Shown piece after piece: positions 56,135 to 63,762 of a stretch of DNA of 64,000 nt (position 1 is the stretch's first letter; every line of letters starts with the position of its first letter). This DNA is from Pseudomonas sp. DG56-2 (GTDB lineage Bacteria; Pseudomonadota; Gammaproteobacteria; Pseudomonadales; Pseudomonadaceae), in NCBI RefSeq assembly GCF_004803755.1, contig NZ_CP032311.1, forward strand, positions 4,170,501 through 4,234,500. The letters are read 5' to 3'. The notes beneath the pieces were generated by a model. The model had not been told where the DNA came from. It searched no databases and saw only the letters and a program-made list of their open reading frames with translations. The position numbers and the translations under genes are program-made.

Positions 56135-56151
56135 GAGCACAACGCTAACTA

Positions 56152-57471
56152 TCAAGTCATTTGAATGATGGTTTGCATGATGGTGCTTTCGGTGGAGATG
56201 GTCTTGGCGTTCGCCTGATAGTTGCTCTGCGCCTTGATCAGGTTGACCAACTCGCCGGTCAGGTCGACGTTGGAGTCTTCCAGCGAGCCGCCAACGATCT
56301 TGCCCAGGGTGCCGCTATCAGGCTCACCGACGATAGGCACGCCCGAAGCATAGGACTCTTTCCAGCTGGTCCCGCCGACCGGAGTCAAGCCCTGGACGTT
56401 GGCAAAGTTGGCAATTGCCACCTGACCGATCACTTTGTCCTGGCCATTGGTGAAGTTGGCGAACAGGTTACCGCTCTGGTCGACCGTCAAGCCGCTGAGC
56501 TCGCCGGTGGCGTAGCCATCCTGGTTCTTGGCAGTCGTGGCCGAGGCCGCGTTGTACTGGGTGGTGGCCAACATATCCAGGGAGATACCACCAACCTTGG
56601 CAGTGGCGCCGTTCTCTACCCAGTTGCCTGCCGCGTTTTTCTCGGCTGGCTTCCAGCCCGAGAGCTGGAAGGTCTTGGTGTCGGTAATGGTCAAGCCACC
56701 AGCTACTGCGCCTGGCGTCATGGCTGCAGTATCCAGGCTGCCATCGGACTTGAACGGCAGTTTGTTCACCAGCGGCGTGGTCAGTGTCGGGTCGGCCGGA
56801 TTGCGACCATCGACAGTGGTGTACATGGTCCAGGAGTTGGTACCCGCATCCTTGACGAAATACTGGTTCATCTGGTGGGCATTACCCTGACTGTCGTAGA
56901 CGTCAGTGTTGAAGGTGTAGTTGTAGCTACCCACTTCGGTAGGATCGAACGGAGCGATCTTCGGTGCCGTGGCACTGGAGTTCAGGTTGAGGGTTTCAGT
57001 GATGCGTCCGGTAGGGTTCGGCGCAAGGTTGGACGTATCGATCTTCAGATCGGTGAGCACACCTTTGATCACTTTACCGTCGCCGTCGACGGCATAACCC
57101 TGCAGGTTGGAACCCTGGGCATTGACGATGTAGCCAGCCTTGTCGCTGTAGAACGCACCGGCACGGGTGTAGATCTTCGAGCCGTTGTCGCTCATGGCGA
57201 AAAAGCCGTTGCCGTCGATCGCCAGGTCCAGGCTTTGACCGGTGCCACTGAAGTTACCTTGGGTGAACATTTGCGATACCGCGGCTGTGGTCACACCACT
57301 GCCCACGGCGGTACGGCTACTGGTGCCACGAATCGACGAGGAATACTGGTCGGCGAATTCGGCACGCGACGATTTGAAGCCAGTGGTGGCAACGTTGGCA
57401 ATGTTGTTGCCGGTTACGCCGAGGGCCTTGTTTGCTGCATAAAGACCGCTAAGGCCGATATTGAAAGACAT
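56152..57471 (-). CDS. flgE: Flagellar hook protein FlgE
   Basis: Hook subunit, 439 residues. N-terminal MSFNIGLSGLYAANKALGVTGNNIANVATTGFKSSRAEFADQY and C-terminal NVDLTGELVNLIKAQSNYQANAKTISTESTIMQTIIQM are the hook signature; the middle is the variable surface domain. It is last gene of flgBCDE with a strong terminator. Confidence 0.98.
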   Translation of the reverse strand: MSFNIGLSGLYAANKALGVTGNNIANVATTGFKSSRAEFADQYSSSIRGTSSRTAVGSGVTTAAVSQMFTQGNFSGTGQSLDLAIDGNGFFAMSDNGSKIYTRAGAFYSDKAGYIVNAQGSNLQGYAVDGDGKVIKGVLTDLKIDTSNLAPNPTGRITETLNLNSSATAPKIAPFDPTEVGSYNYTFNTDVYDSQGNAHQMNQYFVKDAGTNSWTMYTTVDGRNPADPTLTTPLVNKLPFKSDGSLDTAAMTPGAVAGGLTITDTKTFQLSGWKPAEKNAAGNWVENGATAKVGGISLDMLATTQYNAASATTAKNQDGYATGELSGLTVDQSGNLFANFTNGQDKVIGQVAIANFANVQGLTPVGGTSWKESYASGVPIVGEPDSGTLGKIVGGSLEDSNVDLTGELVNLIKAQSNYQANAKTISTESTIMQTIIQMT

Positions 57472-57498
57472 GTGCTCACTCCTGCCGCGTTATCGGCC

Positions 57499-58200
57499 CT
57501 AGATTCCAATAGATTGAATTTTCGACAGCGCGATGCTGCCCAGCCCCGCCAGATTCAGCATCATCTCCGAACCATTGCCACCCATGGTCACGCTGCTGAC
57601 CGAGGCCGGCAGATTGGTCGTCATGGCTTTGGCGGTTCCATCGATGGTGCCCGAGGCTTTGAAGGTGTAGGTACCAGCAGGAGCAATCTCACCGTCGCTA
57701 TCCTTGCCGTCCCAGGTGAAGTCCACTTTGCCACCCTTCTGGCTGCCCAGATCCAGGGTGCGCACCAGCTCGCCCTCGCTGTCGTAGATACCGACAGTGG
57801 TGAGCGTGCTGGATGAGGTCAGGTTGATCGAACCCTTCATCTCTTTGCTGGTATCGACGACCGACTTGTCGGTTTCAACCACAACATTGCGACCCACCAG
57901 CGAAGACGCCTGCAGGGCAATGGAGGAGAGAAAGGCGCCGCCGATGGTGGCGACCGAATCGTTGAGCGTCTGCATGCCTTCCAGGCTGCTGAACTGCGCC
58001 AACTGCGCAACGAACTCGCCGTTCTCTTGAGGATCGAGCGGGTTCTGGTGCTTCATCTGGGTAACCAGCAACTGCAGGAACGCATCTTTGCCCAGCGCGC
58101 TGCCAGCATTGCCGGTCTTGGCATTGCTGTTGGCTTCAGGCTTTTGCAGCGACTGCAGTACCGCGTTGCTGACACCGGCGGTGGAATTGGTGGTGGTCAT
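57499..58200 (-). CDS. flgD: Flagellar hook capping protein FlgD
   Basis: Scaffold that caps the growing hook, 233 residues. LGKDAFLQLLVTQMKHQNPLDPQENGEFVAQLAQFSSLEGMQTLN is the diagnostic N-terminal region, and the FlgD Ig/tudor part contains FTWDGKDSDGEIAPAGTYTF. It lies 13 bases after flgC. Confidence 0.97.
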   Translation of the reverse strand: MTTTNSTAGVSNAVLQSLQKPEANSNAKTGNAGSALGKDAFLQLLVTQMKHQNPLDPQENGEFVAQLAQFSSLEGMQTLNDSVATIGGAFLSSIALQASSLVGRNVVVETDKSVVDTSKEMKGSINLTSSSTLTTVGIYDSEGELVRTLDLGSQKGGKVDFTWDGKDSDGEIAPAGTYTFKASGTIDGTAKAMTTNLPASVSSVTMGGNGSEMMLNLAGLGSIALSKIQSIGI

Positions 58201-58213
58201 ACGGCTACTCCTG

Positions 58214-58657
58214 TCACTGACCCAGGGTCAGGACCTTCTGCATCATGGACTTGGCCGTATTCATCAGCTCGGCATTGGTCTGGAACGAGCGACTGGCAGA
58301 GATCATGTCCGCCATTTCCTCGACCACGTTGACGTTCGGGTAGTACACGTAACCGTCCTTGTTCGCCGCCGGATGGTTCGGCTCGTAGCGCGCTTCAAGG
58401 TTGCTTTGATCCTCCACCACGCCGAGCACCTGAACACCTTGACCGGCCTCGCCCTGATCCTGGAACAGCGACTGACCCACACCGCCCTGCGCTTGCTGGA
58501 AGGTGGTGGCAAAAACCGGATGACGGGCACGGTAGGTCTGATCGATGCTCGAAGAGACCGTCTCGGCGTTGGCAATGTTCGAAGCGACGGTATTCAGACG
58601 CGTGGTCTGGGCACTCATGCCGCTACCGGCAATGTTGAATACACTGGCGAGGGACAT
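58214..58657 (-). CDS. flgC: Flagellar proximal rod protein FlgC
   Basis: Rod subunit, 147 residues: MSLASVFNIAGSGMSAQTTRLNTVASNIANAETVSSS, YYPNVNVVEEMADMISASRSFQTNAELMNTAKSMMQKVL. Length is normal. It lies three bases after flgB. Confidence 0.97.
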   Translation of the reverse strand: MSLASVFNIAGSGMSAQTTRLNTVASNIANAETVSSSIDQTYRARHPVFATTFQQAQGGVGQSLFQDQGEAGQGVQVLGVVEDQSNLEARYEPNHPAANKDGYVYYPNVNVVEEMADMISASRSFQTNAELMNTAKSMMQKVLTLGQ

Positions 58658-58660
58658 GAC

Positions 58661-59068
58661 TTACTCTCCGCGCAGGGCTGATACCAGCCCTTTGAATTTA
58701 CTGTTGAGCAGCGTGAAGCTGGCCTGGAAACCCACGGCATTTTCCGCATAGCTCGACTGCTCGAGCTGGGCATCGACGGTGTTCTGATCGATCGAGGGCT
58801 GCATCGGCGTGCGGTACTGCAGCGTCTCGTCACCCATGCTCAGGCCTTCAGCCTCGATATGACGGGTGTTGGTACGATCCAGTGCGAAGTGGCCTTTGCT
58901 GGTCTTCTCGGCCTGGGCGGCGAGGACCGATGCGAAGTCCAGGTCGCGCGCCTTGTAGTTTGGCGTGTCGGCGTTGGCGATATTGTTGGCCAGCACTTCG
59001 GCACGCTGGGCGCGAAAGCCCAATGCCTTTTCGTGAATGCCGAGCGCTTTATCGAAACTGATGCTCAT
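58661..59068 (-). CDS. flgB: Flagellar proximal rod protein FlgB
   Basis: Rod subunit, 135 residues, with MSISFDKALGIHEKALGFRAQRAEVLANNIANADTPNYKARDLDF. It is first gene of flgBCDE, about 30 bases after the predicted sigma54 start site. Confidence 0.97.
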   Translation of the reverse strand: MSISFDKALGIHEKALGFRAQRAEVLANNIANADTPNYKARDLDFASVLAAQAEKTSKGHFALDRTNTRHIEAEGLSMGDETLQYRTPMQPSIDQNTVDAQLEQSSYAENAVGFQASFTLLNSKFKGLVSALRGE

Positions 59069-59108
59069 GTCGGGGAAACCTTCGAAGGTTTTTCGTTGAC
59101 TGAGCTAG

Positions 59109-59125
59109 AGCAAGAGCCATGCCAA
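59109..59125 (-). promoter_or_regulatory. Predicted sigma54 promoter of flgBCDE
   Basis: Minus-strand TTGGCATGGCTCTTGCT has GG-N10-GC, -24 TGGCAT and -12 TTGCT. It abuts the T tract of the cheR terminator. Confidence 0.82.
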
Positions 59126-59150
59126 AAAACAAAACCCCGTAAATACGGGG
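59124..59150 (-). terminator. Rho-independent terminator of cheVR
   Basis: CCCCGTA (59135-59141) pairs with TACGGGG (59144-59150). On the minus strand TTTTGTTTTTT follows and runs into the flgB -24 box. Confidence 0.85.
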
Positions 59151-59159
59151 CTTTTAGCG

Positions 59160-59230
59160 CTTTGCCGCTGGCGGCAATGCCAGAAAAGCGGCAAAGGATT
59201 ACCGCCGGGCGCCAGCAAAGCGGCAATGCC
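59160..59230. repeat. GCGGCAA-type repeats in the cheR 3' region
   Basis: CTTTGCCGC (59160-59168) and GCGGCAAAG (59188-59196) form a perfect 9-bp inverted repeat. GCGGCAATGCC occurs twice in direct orientation (59171-59181 and 59220-59230). The stretch is noncoding, between the cheR stop and its terminator. Confidence 0.6.
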
Positions 59231-59250
59231 TACCTCCGCAGGGGAGGTGT

Positions 59251-60078
59251 TTATTTGGCTTGGTAAATGATGCCAGGACTGCACTGGACCATCTGATAGT
59301 GATCCGGCAAGCCGTTGAGTGCTTCCGAGGCGCCAAGGAACAAGTAGCCGCCCGGCTTGAGCGTGCTGTGGATACGCAGCAGGATGTCTTTTTTGACCTG
59401 TGCCGAGAAATAGATCAACACGTTGCGGCAGAACACGATGTCGAACTTGCCCAGGCTCGCGTAGCTGTCGAGCAAGTTGAACGAACGGAACTCCACGCGA
59501 CTACGAATCGGCGCCTTCACCGCCCAGCGACCGGGTGCCTTGACGTCGAAGTAGCGCTGCAGGCGCTCCTGGGACAAACCGCGGGCAATGGCCAGGCTGT
59601 CGTACTCACCTGACTTGCAGTTGGTGAGCATGGTTCCGGACAGGTCGGTGGCAACGATTTGCGCGCCCATCTTCAACTGACCAATGTTGCTGCGCTCGAA
59701 CTCATCGATCGCCATCGAAATGGAATACGGCTCCTGGCCCGAGGAACAGGCAGCCGACCAGATGCGCAGACGCTGCCCGGGGTTGGCCTTGATCTGCTCA
59801 GGCAGCACCTTGTTCTTCAGCACTTCGAAGGGATAGGTGTCGCGAAACCACAGGGTCTCGTTGGTGGTCATGGCATCTACCACCTGCTCGCGCAAACCAC
59901 TGCGCGGCTGGCTCTGAATACGCTGTACCAGCTCGGTCAGGGACTTGATGCCCTGCTGCTCCATCAGCTTGTTGAGACGGCTGGAGACCAGGTACTGCTT
60001 ATTTTCGCCCAGCAGGATGCCACAGGCTTTTTCCAGGAAGACCCGGAACTGTTCGAAATCCAAATTACCCGTAGACAA
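59251..60078 (-). CDS. cheR: Chemoreceptor methyltransferase CheR
   Basis: S-adenosylmethionine-dependent methylase of receptor glutamates, 275 residues. N-terminal helical domain (LNKLMEQQGIKSLTELVQRI), then the SAM domain with ETLWFRDTYPFEVL, IWSAACSSGQEPYSISM and KFDIVFCRNVLIYF. It lies 51 bases after cheV, its operon partner. No receptor-pentapeptide or TPR domain is present. Confidence 0.97.
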   Translation of the reverse strand: MSTGNLDFEQFRVFLEKACGILLGENKQYLVSSRLNKLMEQQGIKSLTELVQRIQSQPRSGLREQVVDAMTTNETLWFRDTYPFEVLKNKVLPEQIKANPGQRLRIWSAACSSGQEPYSISMAIDEFERSNIGQLKMGAQIVATDLSGTMLTNCKSGEYDSLAIARGLSQERLQRYFDVKAPGRWAVKAPIRSRVEFRSFNLLDSYASLGKFDIVFCRNVLIYFSAQVKKDILLRIHSTLKPGGYLFLGASEALNGLPDHYQMVQCSPGIIYQAK

Positions 60079-60129
60079 TGGTACAGCCTCTTAAATCGTG
60101 TGAACCGCCAGGGGCTGAACCCCCGACCG

Positions 60130-61059
60130 TTAGTGCGTGGCCTTGATGCGATCGACGACGCGCTGGGCGAGGTCGTCCGGCTTGAACTTGGCCAGGAAAT
60201 CATCGGCCCCGACCTTCTTGACCATCGCCTGGTTGAACACGCCGGAAAGCGAAGTATGCAGGATGATGTGCAGTTTTTGCATGCGCGGGTCGCTGCGAAT
60301 CTCGGCTGTCAGGGTGTAACCGTCCATCTCCGGCATCTCGATATCGGAAATCATCATCAAGAATTCTTCTTCCGGACGCTTGCCCTCCTCCACCAGATTG
60401 CGCAGGTACTGCAGCGCCTGGCGACCATCGTTGAGCGCTACCACTTCCACGCCGACCGTCTGCAGGCAGCGACTGACCTGCTTGCGCGCAACCGACGAAT
60501 CGTCGACCGTCAACACGCGCAGCAATACGGCCTTGTCCTGCACCTCGGCATCGACCACGCCAGCCGAGATGGACTCGGAGGTCGGCGCCACTTCGGCGAG
60601 GATTTTCTCCACGTCGATGATCTCGACCATTTTGTTGTCGACCCGTGTCACCGCGGTCAGGTAATGGTCGCGACCGGTGCCCTTGGGTGGCGGATGAATC
60701 TCTTCCCAGTTCATATTGACGATGCGCTCCACCGAGTGCACCAGGAAACCCTGGGTCTTGGTGTTGTACTCCGTGATGATAACGAAGCTCTTGCTGACAT
60801 CTTCACTCAGACCGGGCATACCGGTCGCCATCGCCAGATCGAGGATCGGGATGGTTGCCCCGCGAATATTCGCTACACCGCGCACCACCGGATTGGACTT
60901 GGGCATCACCGTCAGGGGTGGGCATTGCAACACCTCCCGCACCTTGAACACGTTGATCCCGTAGAGCTGCTCGCCATTGAGGCGAAACAACAGCAGCTCC
61001 AGGCGATTCTGCCCCACCAGTTGCGTGCGCTGGTTCACCGAATCCATTACACCAGCCAT
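60130..61059 (-). CDS. cheV: Chemotaxis coupling protein CheV
   Basis: CheW domain (~1-160, LLLFRLNGEQLYGINVFKVREVLQ, VVRGVANIRGATIPILDLA) fused to a receiver (~185-309) with DD pair and phospho-acceptor in MMISDIEMPEMDG. It acts as a second coupling protein and possible phosphate sink. ATG 61059 has AAGGAG six bases upstream, deciding against GTG/ATG choices further out. Confidence 0.97.
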   Translation of the reverse strand: MAGVMDSVNQRTQLVGQNRLELLLFRLNGEQLYGINVFKVREVLQCPPLTVMPKSNPVVRGVANIRGATIPILDLAMATGMPGLSEDVSKSFVIITEYNTKTQGFLVHSVERIVNMNWEEIHPPPKGTGRDHYLTAVTRVDNKMVEIIDVEKILAEVAPTSESISAGVVDAEVQDKAVLLRVLTVDDSSVARKQVSRCLQTVGVEVVALNDGRQALQYLRNLVEEGKRPEEEFLMMISDIEMPEMDGYTLTAEIRSDPRMQKLHIILHTSLSGVFNQAMVKKVGADDFLAKFKPDDLAQRVVDRIKATH

Positions 61060-61098
61060 GCCAGACTCCTTCACCAAACGCTTCGAACTTCGTACCCA

Positions 61099-61125
61099 GT
61101 CTCGGCACGCGCTTTGCTATTTCAA
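61099..61125 (-). promoter_or_regulatory. Candidate sigma28 promoter of cheV, overlapping the flgA promoter
   Basis: Minus-strand TTGA, 15 bases, GCCGAGAC: a moderate match to TMAA-N15-GCCGATAA (6 of 8 in the -10). Its -10 lies on the same bases as the -24 box of the plus-strand sigma54 element. Confidence 0.5.
61102..61118 (+). promoter_or_regulatory. Predicted sigma54 promoter of flgA
   Basis: TCGGCACGCGCTTTGCT contains GGCACG-N4-TTGCT with GG-N10-GC. The expected start (about 12 bases after the -12 GC) is at or next to the flgA ATG at 61130. Confidence 0.75.
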
Positions 61126-61129
61126 TCGT

Positions 61130-61882
61130 ATGAATATGAAAACGCCATTTTCCCGACGCCTGACTCGCCTGCTGCCAAGCTATTTGGCTGCGCTGTGCCT
61201 GCTGGCACCTGGCGGTCGACTCCTGGCTGACACTTTCACCCTGCCTGAACAACTTATCGGCGTCACCCAAGGGTTTCTTGAATTCACCGTGGAAGACTAC
61301 CTGGCCAGCAGCCAGACCGAAGGACGCTACGAGATCCAGGTCAACAACCTCGACCCGCGCCTGCGCATGCCGCTGTGCGACCGCCAGCTGGATGCCAGCC
61401 TGGAAAGCCCGGCGCAGCCCATAGGTCGCGTGACGATCAGGGTTCGTTGCGAAGGTAGCTCACCTTGGACGGTGTTCGTGCCCGCCCAGGTACGTCTTTT
61501 TCGTCATGTAGTGACGGTAGTGCGACCGCTGAAGCGCGAAAGCATCGTCAGTGAGCAGGACGTCAACCTGCGCGAACGCGACGTAGGGCTGCTCAACCAG
61601 GGTTTCTTGAGCAGTCTGGATCAGGCCATCGGTCTCAAGGTAATCCGACCAACGGTCATGGATCAGGTGCTGACGCCTCAACATCTGGAACAGGCAGAAG
61701 TGGTTCGCAAAGGTGACCAAGTGGTTATTACCGCGCGCAGTGGTACCTTGAGTGTACGTATGCCGGGCGAAGCCCTGAGCAAGGGCGGGCAGAGCGAACA
61801 GATCCGAGTACGCAATCTGAATTCCAAACGGGTGGTCAAGGCCAGGGTTACCGGGCCGGGCCAGGTCGAAGTAGCGATGTAA
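61130..61882 (+). CDS. flgA: Flagellar P-ring assembly chaperone FlgA
   Basis: Periplasmic chaperone for FlgI, 250 residues. A signal peptide (MNMKTPFSRRLTRLLPSYLAA... LLA/DT, cleavage ~32) precedes an SAF-type C-terminal domain (VPAQVRLFRHVVTVVRPLKRESIVSEQDVNLRERDV) and the ending VVKARVTGPGQVEVAM. ATG 61130 or 61136 must be the start because the sigma54 promoter lies directly upstream; no ribosome site is visible. Confidence 0.94.
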   Translation: MNMKTPFSRRLTRLLPSYLAALCLLAPGGRLLADTFTLPEQLIGVTQGFLEFTVEDYLASSQTEGRYEIQVNNLDPRLRMPLCDRQLDASLESPAQPIGRVTIRVRCEGSSPWTVFVPAQVRLFRHVVTVVRPLKRESIVSEQDVNLRERDVGLLNQGFLSSLDQAIGLKVIRPTVMDQVLTPQHLEQAEVVRKGDQVVITARSGTLSVRMPGEALSKGGQSEQIRVRNLNSKRVVKARVTGPGQVEVAM

Positions 61883-61986
61883 GCGAGCAAACAACGACTA
61901 ACGCTGGCGATCAGGAACTGCTTTTCCTAAACTGTGTCCCATTGGGTGCCCAAAATGCATTGCGCATGATGTGGAACAATTGCGCC

Positions 61987-62013
61987 TAAAGTTTTTTCCG
62001 GGTCGGCCGAAAA
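61987..62013 (+). promoter_or_regulatory. Predicted sigma28 promoter of flgM
   Basis: TAAA, 15 bases, GCCGAAAA (consensus TAAA-N15-GCCGATAA, one mismatch). The leader would be about 30 bases. Confidence 0.85.
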
Positions 62014-62050
62014 CAAGGCAAGCGTCCATATACCCAGAGGTTTTCTGATC

Positions 62051-62362
62051 ATGGTCATCGACTTCAGTCGTTTGAATAATTCCCCGTCGGTTACCGGCGC
62101 GCGTCCTGGCAACAGCCAGGAAAGCACCGGCGCCGCAGCAGCCAAGGCCGACCCTGTCGCCACCAGCAGCACCAGCGGGGAAACCGTACACCTGAGCCAT
62201 GAGGCCCAGCAGTTGCAGAAGGTCAGCGACAAGCTGCGCGACCAGCCGGTTGTCAACAGCGCCCGCGTGGCGGAGTTGAAGCAGGCTATCGCCGACGGCA
62301 GCTACCAGGTCGACAGCAACCGCGTCGCCAGCAAACTGCTTAATTTCGAAGCCCAGCGCTAG
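62051..62362 (+). CDS. flgM: Anti-sigma-28 factor FlgM
   Basis: Holds FliA inactive until secreted through the finished hook. In 103 residues a disordered N-terminal half ([14 protein letters not shown]...) precedes the sigma-binding helices ([55 protein letters not shown]). Transcribed from its own sigma28 site, giving feedback. HsbA is its alternative partner in this genus. Confidence 0.96.
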   Translation: MVIDFSRLNNSPSVTGARPGNSQESTGAAAAKADPVATSSTSGETVHLSHEAQQLQKVSDKLRDQPVVNSARVAELKQAIADGSYQVDSNRVASKLLNFEAQR

Positions 62363-62407
62363 CCTCTGGCGCGCTGACTTCAGGACGCTTGAACCAAAGA
62401 GCCAGCC

Positions 62408-62875
62408 ATGCACGACACTACCTTGCTGCAATTGATCGAAGACGACCTTGCTCCAGCGCAACAACTGCTGGAGTTGCTGGAGACAGAAGCAATTGCCCTG
62501 CTCGGCCGCGATATGCCGCTGCTGGAAAACCTTCTGGCACGCAAGCAATCGTTGGTGATCCTTCTCGATCAGCAAGGTCGACGCCGCAGTGAGCTGCTTG
62601 CCAGCCTTGGCTTGAGTCAGGACCGCGAAGGTGTTGCGCAACTGGCCAGCCAGTCCCACCTTGGCGAACGCCTGTTGCAGCAACTGGATACACTGGGCAA
62701 GCTGCTTGCCGACTGTCAGGCAGTCAACGAGCGCAACGGCCGCTCGATCCAGCTTCAGCAGAGCAGCACAGCCAATCAGATCAGAATCCTCATGGGCGGC
62801 GAATCACCTTCGCTGTACAACGCCCGTGGGTCGACCTCGCCCCTCGCCAAGCCGCGGGCGCTCAGCCAGGTTTAA
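62408..62875 (+). CDS. flgN: Flagellar export chaperone FlgN
   Basis: A 155-residue helical chaperone for FlgK and FlgL. LLQLIEDDLAPAQQLLELLETEAIALLGRDMPLLENLLARKQSLVILL is typical of FlgN. It lies 45 bases after flgM, presumably in one transcript. The C-terminal tail (~125-155) is low-complexity. Confidence 0.94.
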   Translation: MHDTTLLQLIEDDLAPAQQLLELLETEAIALLGRDMPLLENLLARKQSLVILLDQQGRRRSELLASLGLSQDREGVAQLASQSHLGERLLQQLDTLGKLLADCQAVNERNGRSIQLQQSSTANQIRILMGGESPSLYNARGSTSPLAKPRALSQV

Positions 62876-62954
62876 TTCCCTGTATCAAGGTACAGAACAT
62901 ACTGGCAAAATGCTGTTACTTGCGTGTGCCGTCTTGCCTGGAGATTGATTACCC

Positions 62955-63698
62955 GTGTTCAATGAAGCAGAAGCTCCGCAGCCTCCAAAGGTACTTCGCA
63001 CGCCTTTGGAAATTGCCGCCAACTTGCGGTCGCTGCAAGAGAGCCATGACCCGCTGATCATCACCTTCCACGAACGTAGCCAGCGTTTCCAGAGCTATGT
63101 CGTCGAAGTCGACCGCGAAAACAACCGTCTGGGACTCGATGAGATGGTCCCCCGCGACGGTGAGCGCTACCTTGAAAACGGCGAACCGTTCCGGATCGAG
63201 GGTTTTCATGAAGGCGTGCGCATTGCCTGGGAATGCAACACCCCATTGAGCATCAGCGAAGCCAACGGTCATCGTTGCTACCACGGTGAACTGCCCACCG
63301 AAGTGGCCTATCACCAACGTCGCAATGCCTTCCGTGCCGCCTTGAAGCTGTCGCAACTGGTCGACATCAAGCTCGATGGTGACAAGCTCAAGGGCAATGG
63401 CGAGTTGCGTGGCAAACTGCTGGATATTTCCGCCACAGGTTGCAAGCTGCGCTTTGAAGGCAATGTCGAAGAACGCCTGCAACTGGGTCAGGTGTACGAA
63501 AAATTCGCTTCCGGCGCTCCGCTGGGCTTGTCCCAGGTGGAAGTCGAACTGCGCCACCTGCATTTTGAAGAGCGTTTCAACACCACGTTCGCCGGTGTGC
63601 GCTTTCACAACCTGAACGGGCAGATGCAGCGCAAGATCGAAACCTTCGTCTACCAGCTACAGCGCGAAGCGCGTCGGTTCGATAAAGACGATTACTGA
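62955..63698 (+). CDS. flgZ: c-di-GMP-binding flagellar brake protein FlgZ (YcgR family)
   Basis: Brake that slows the motor and swarming at high c-di-GMP, 247 residues. YcgR N-terminal domain (~10-115, [38 protein letters not shown]), then PilZ with RxxxR (R123-R127 in QRRNAFR) and DxSxxG (D157-G162, DISATG). Both c-di-GMP motifs are intact. The start is GTG 62955, with GGAG upstream. In Pseudomonas FlgZ acts with MotCD stators. Confidence 0.95.
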   Translation: MFNEAEAPQPPKVLRTPLEIAANLRSLQESHDPLIITFHERSQRFQSYVVEVDRENNRLGLDEMVPRDGERYLENGEPFRIEGFHEGVRIAWECNTPLSISEANGHRCYHGELPTEVAYHQRRNAFRAALKLSQLVDIKLDGDKLKGNGELRGKLLDISATGCKLRFEGNVEERLQLGQVYEKFASGAPLGLSQVEVELRHLHFEERFNTTFAGVRFHNLNGQMQRKIETFVYQLQREARRFDKDDY

Positions 63699-63701
63699 GT
63701 G

Positions 63702-63726
63702 TATCGCGGGGCAAGTCCGCGCCTAC
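63702..63726. repeat. Single REP sequence after flgZ
   Basis: On the minus strand GTAGGCGCGGACTTGCCCCG then CGATA, closely similar to the first unit of the REPIN at 27302. It follows the flgZ stop and precedes the end of the converging edge gene. Confidence 0.65.
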
Positions 63727-63762
63727 CGGATCCGGTAGAGACGGCTTGTCCCACGCAAGACT

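Noticed and set aside
60977..61129. Extended FlgA N-terminus from a start inside cheV
   Set aside because: The extra 51 codons precede the sigma54 promoter and the signal peptide, and lie on the complement of cheV coding sequence.
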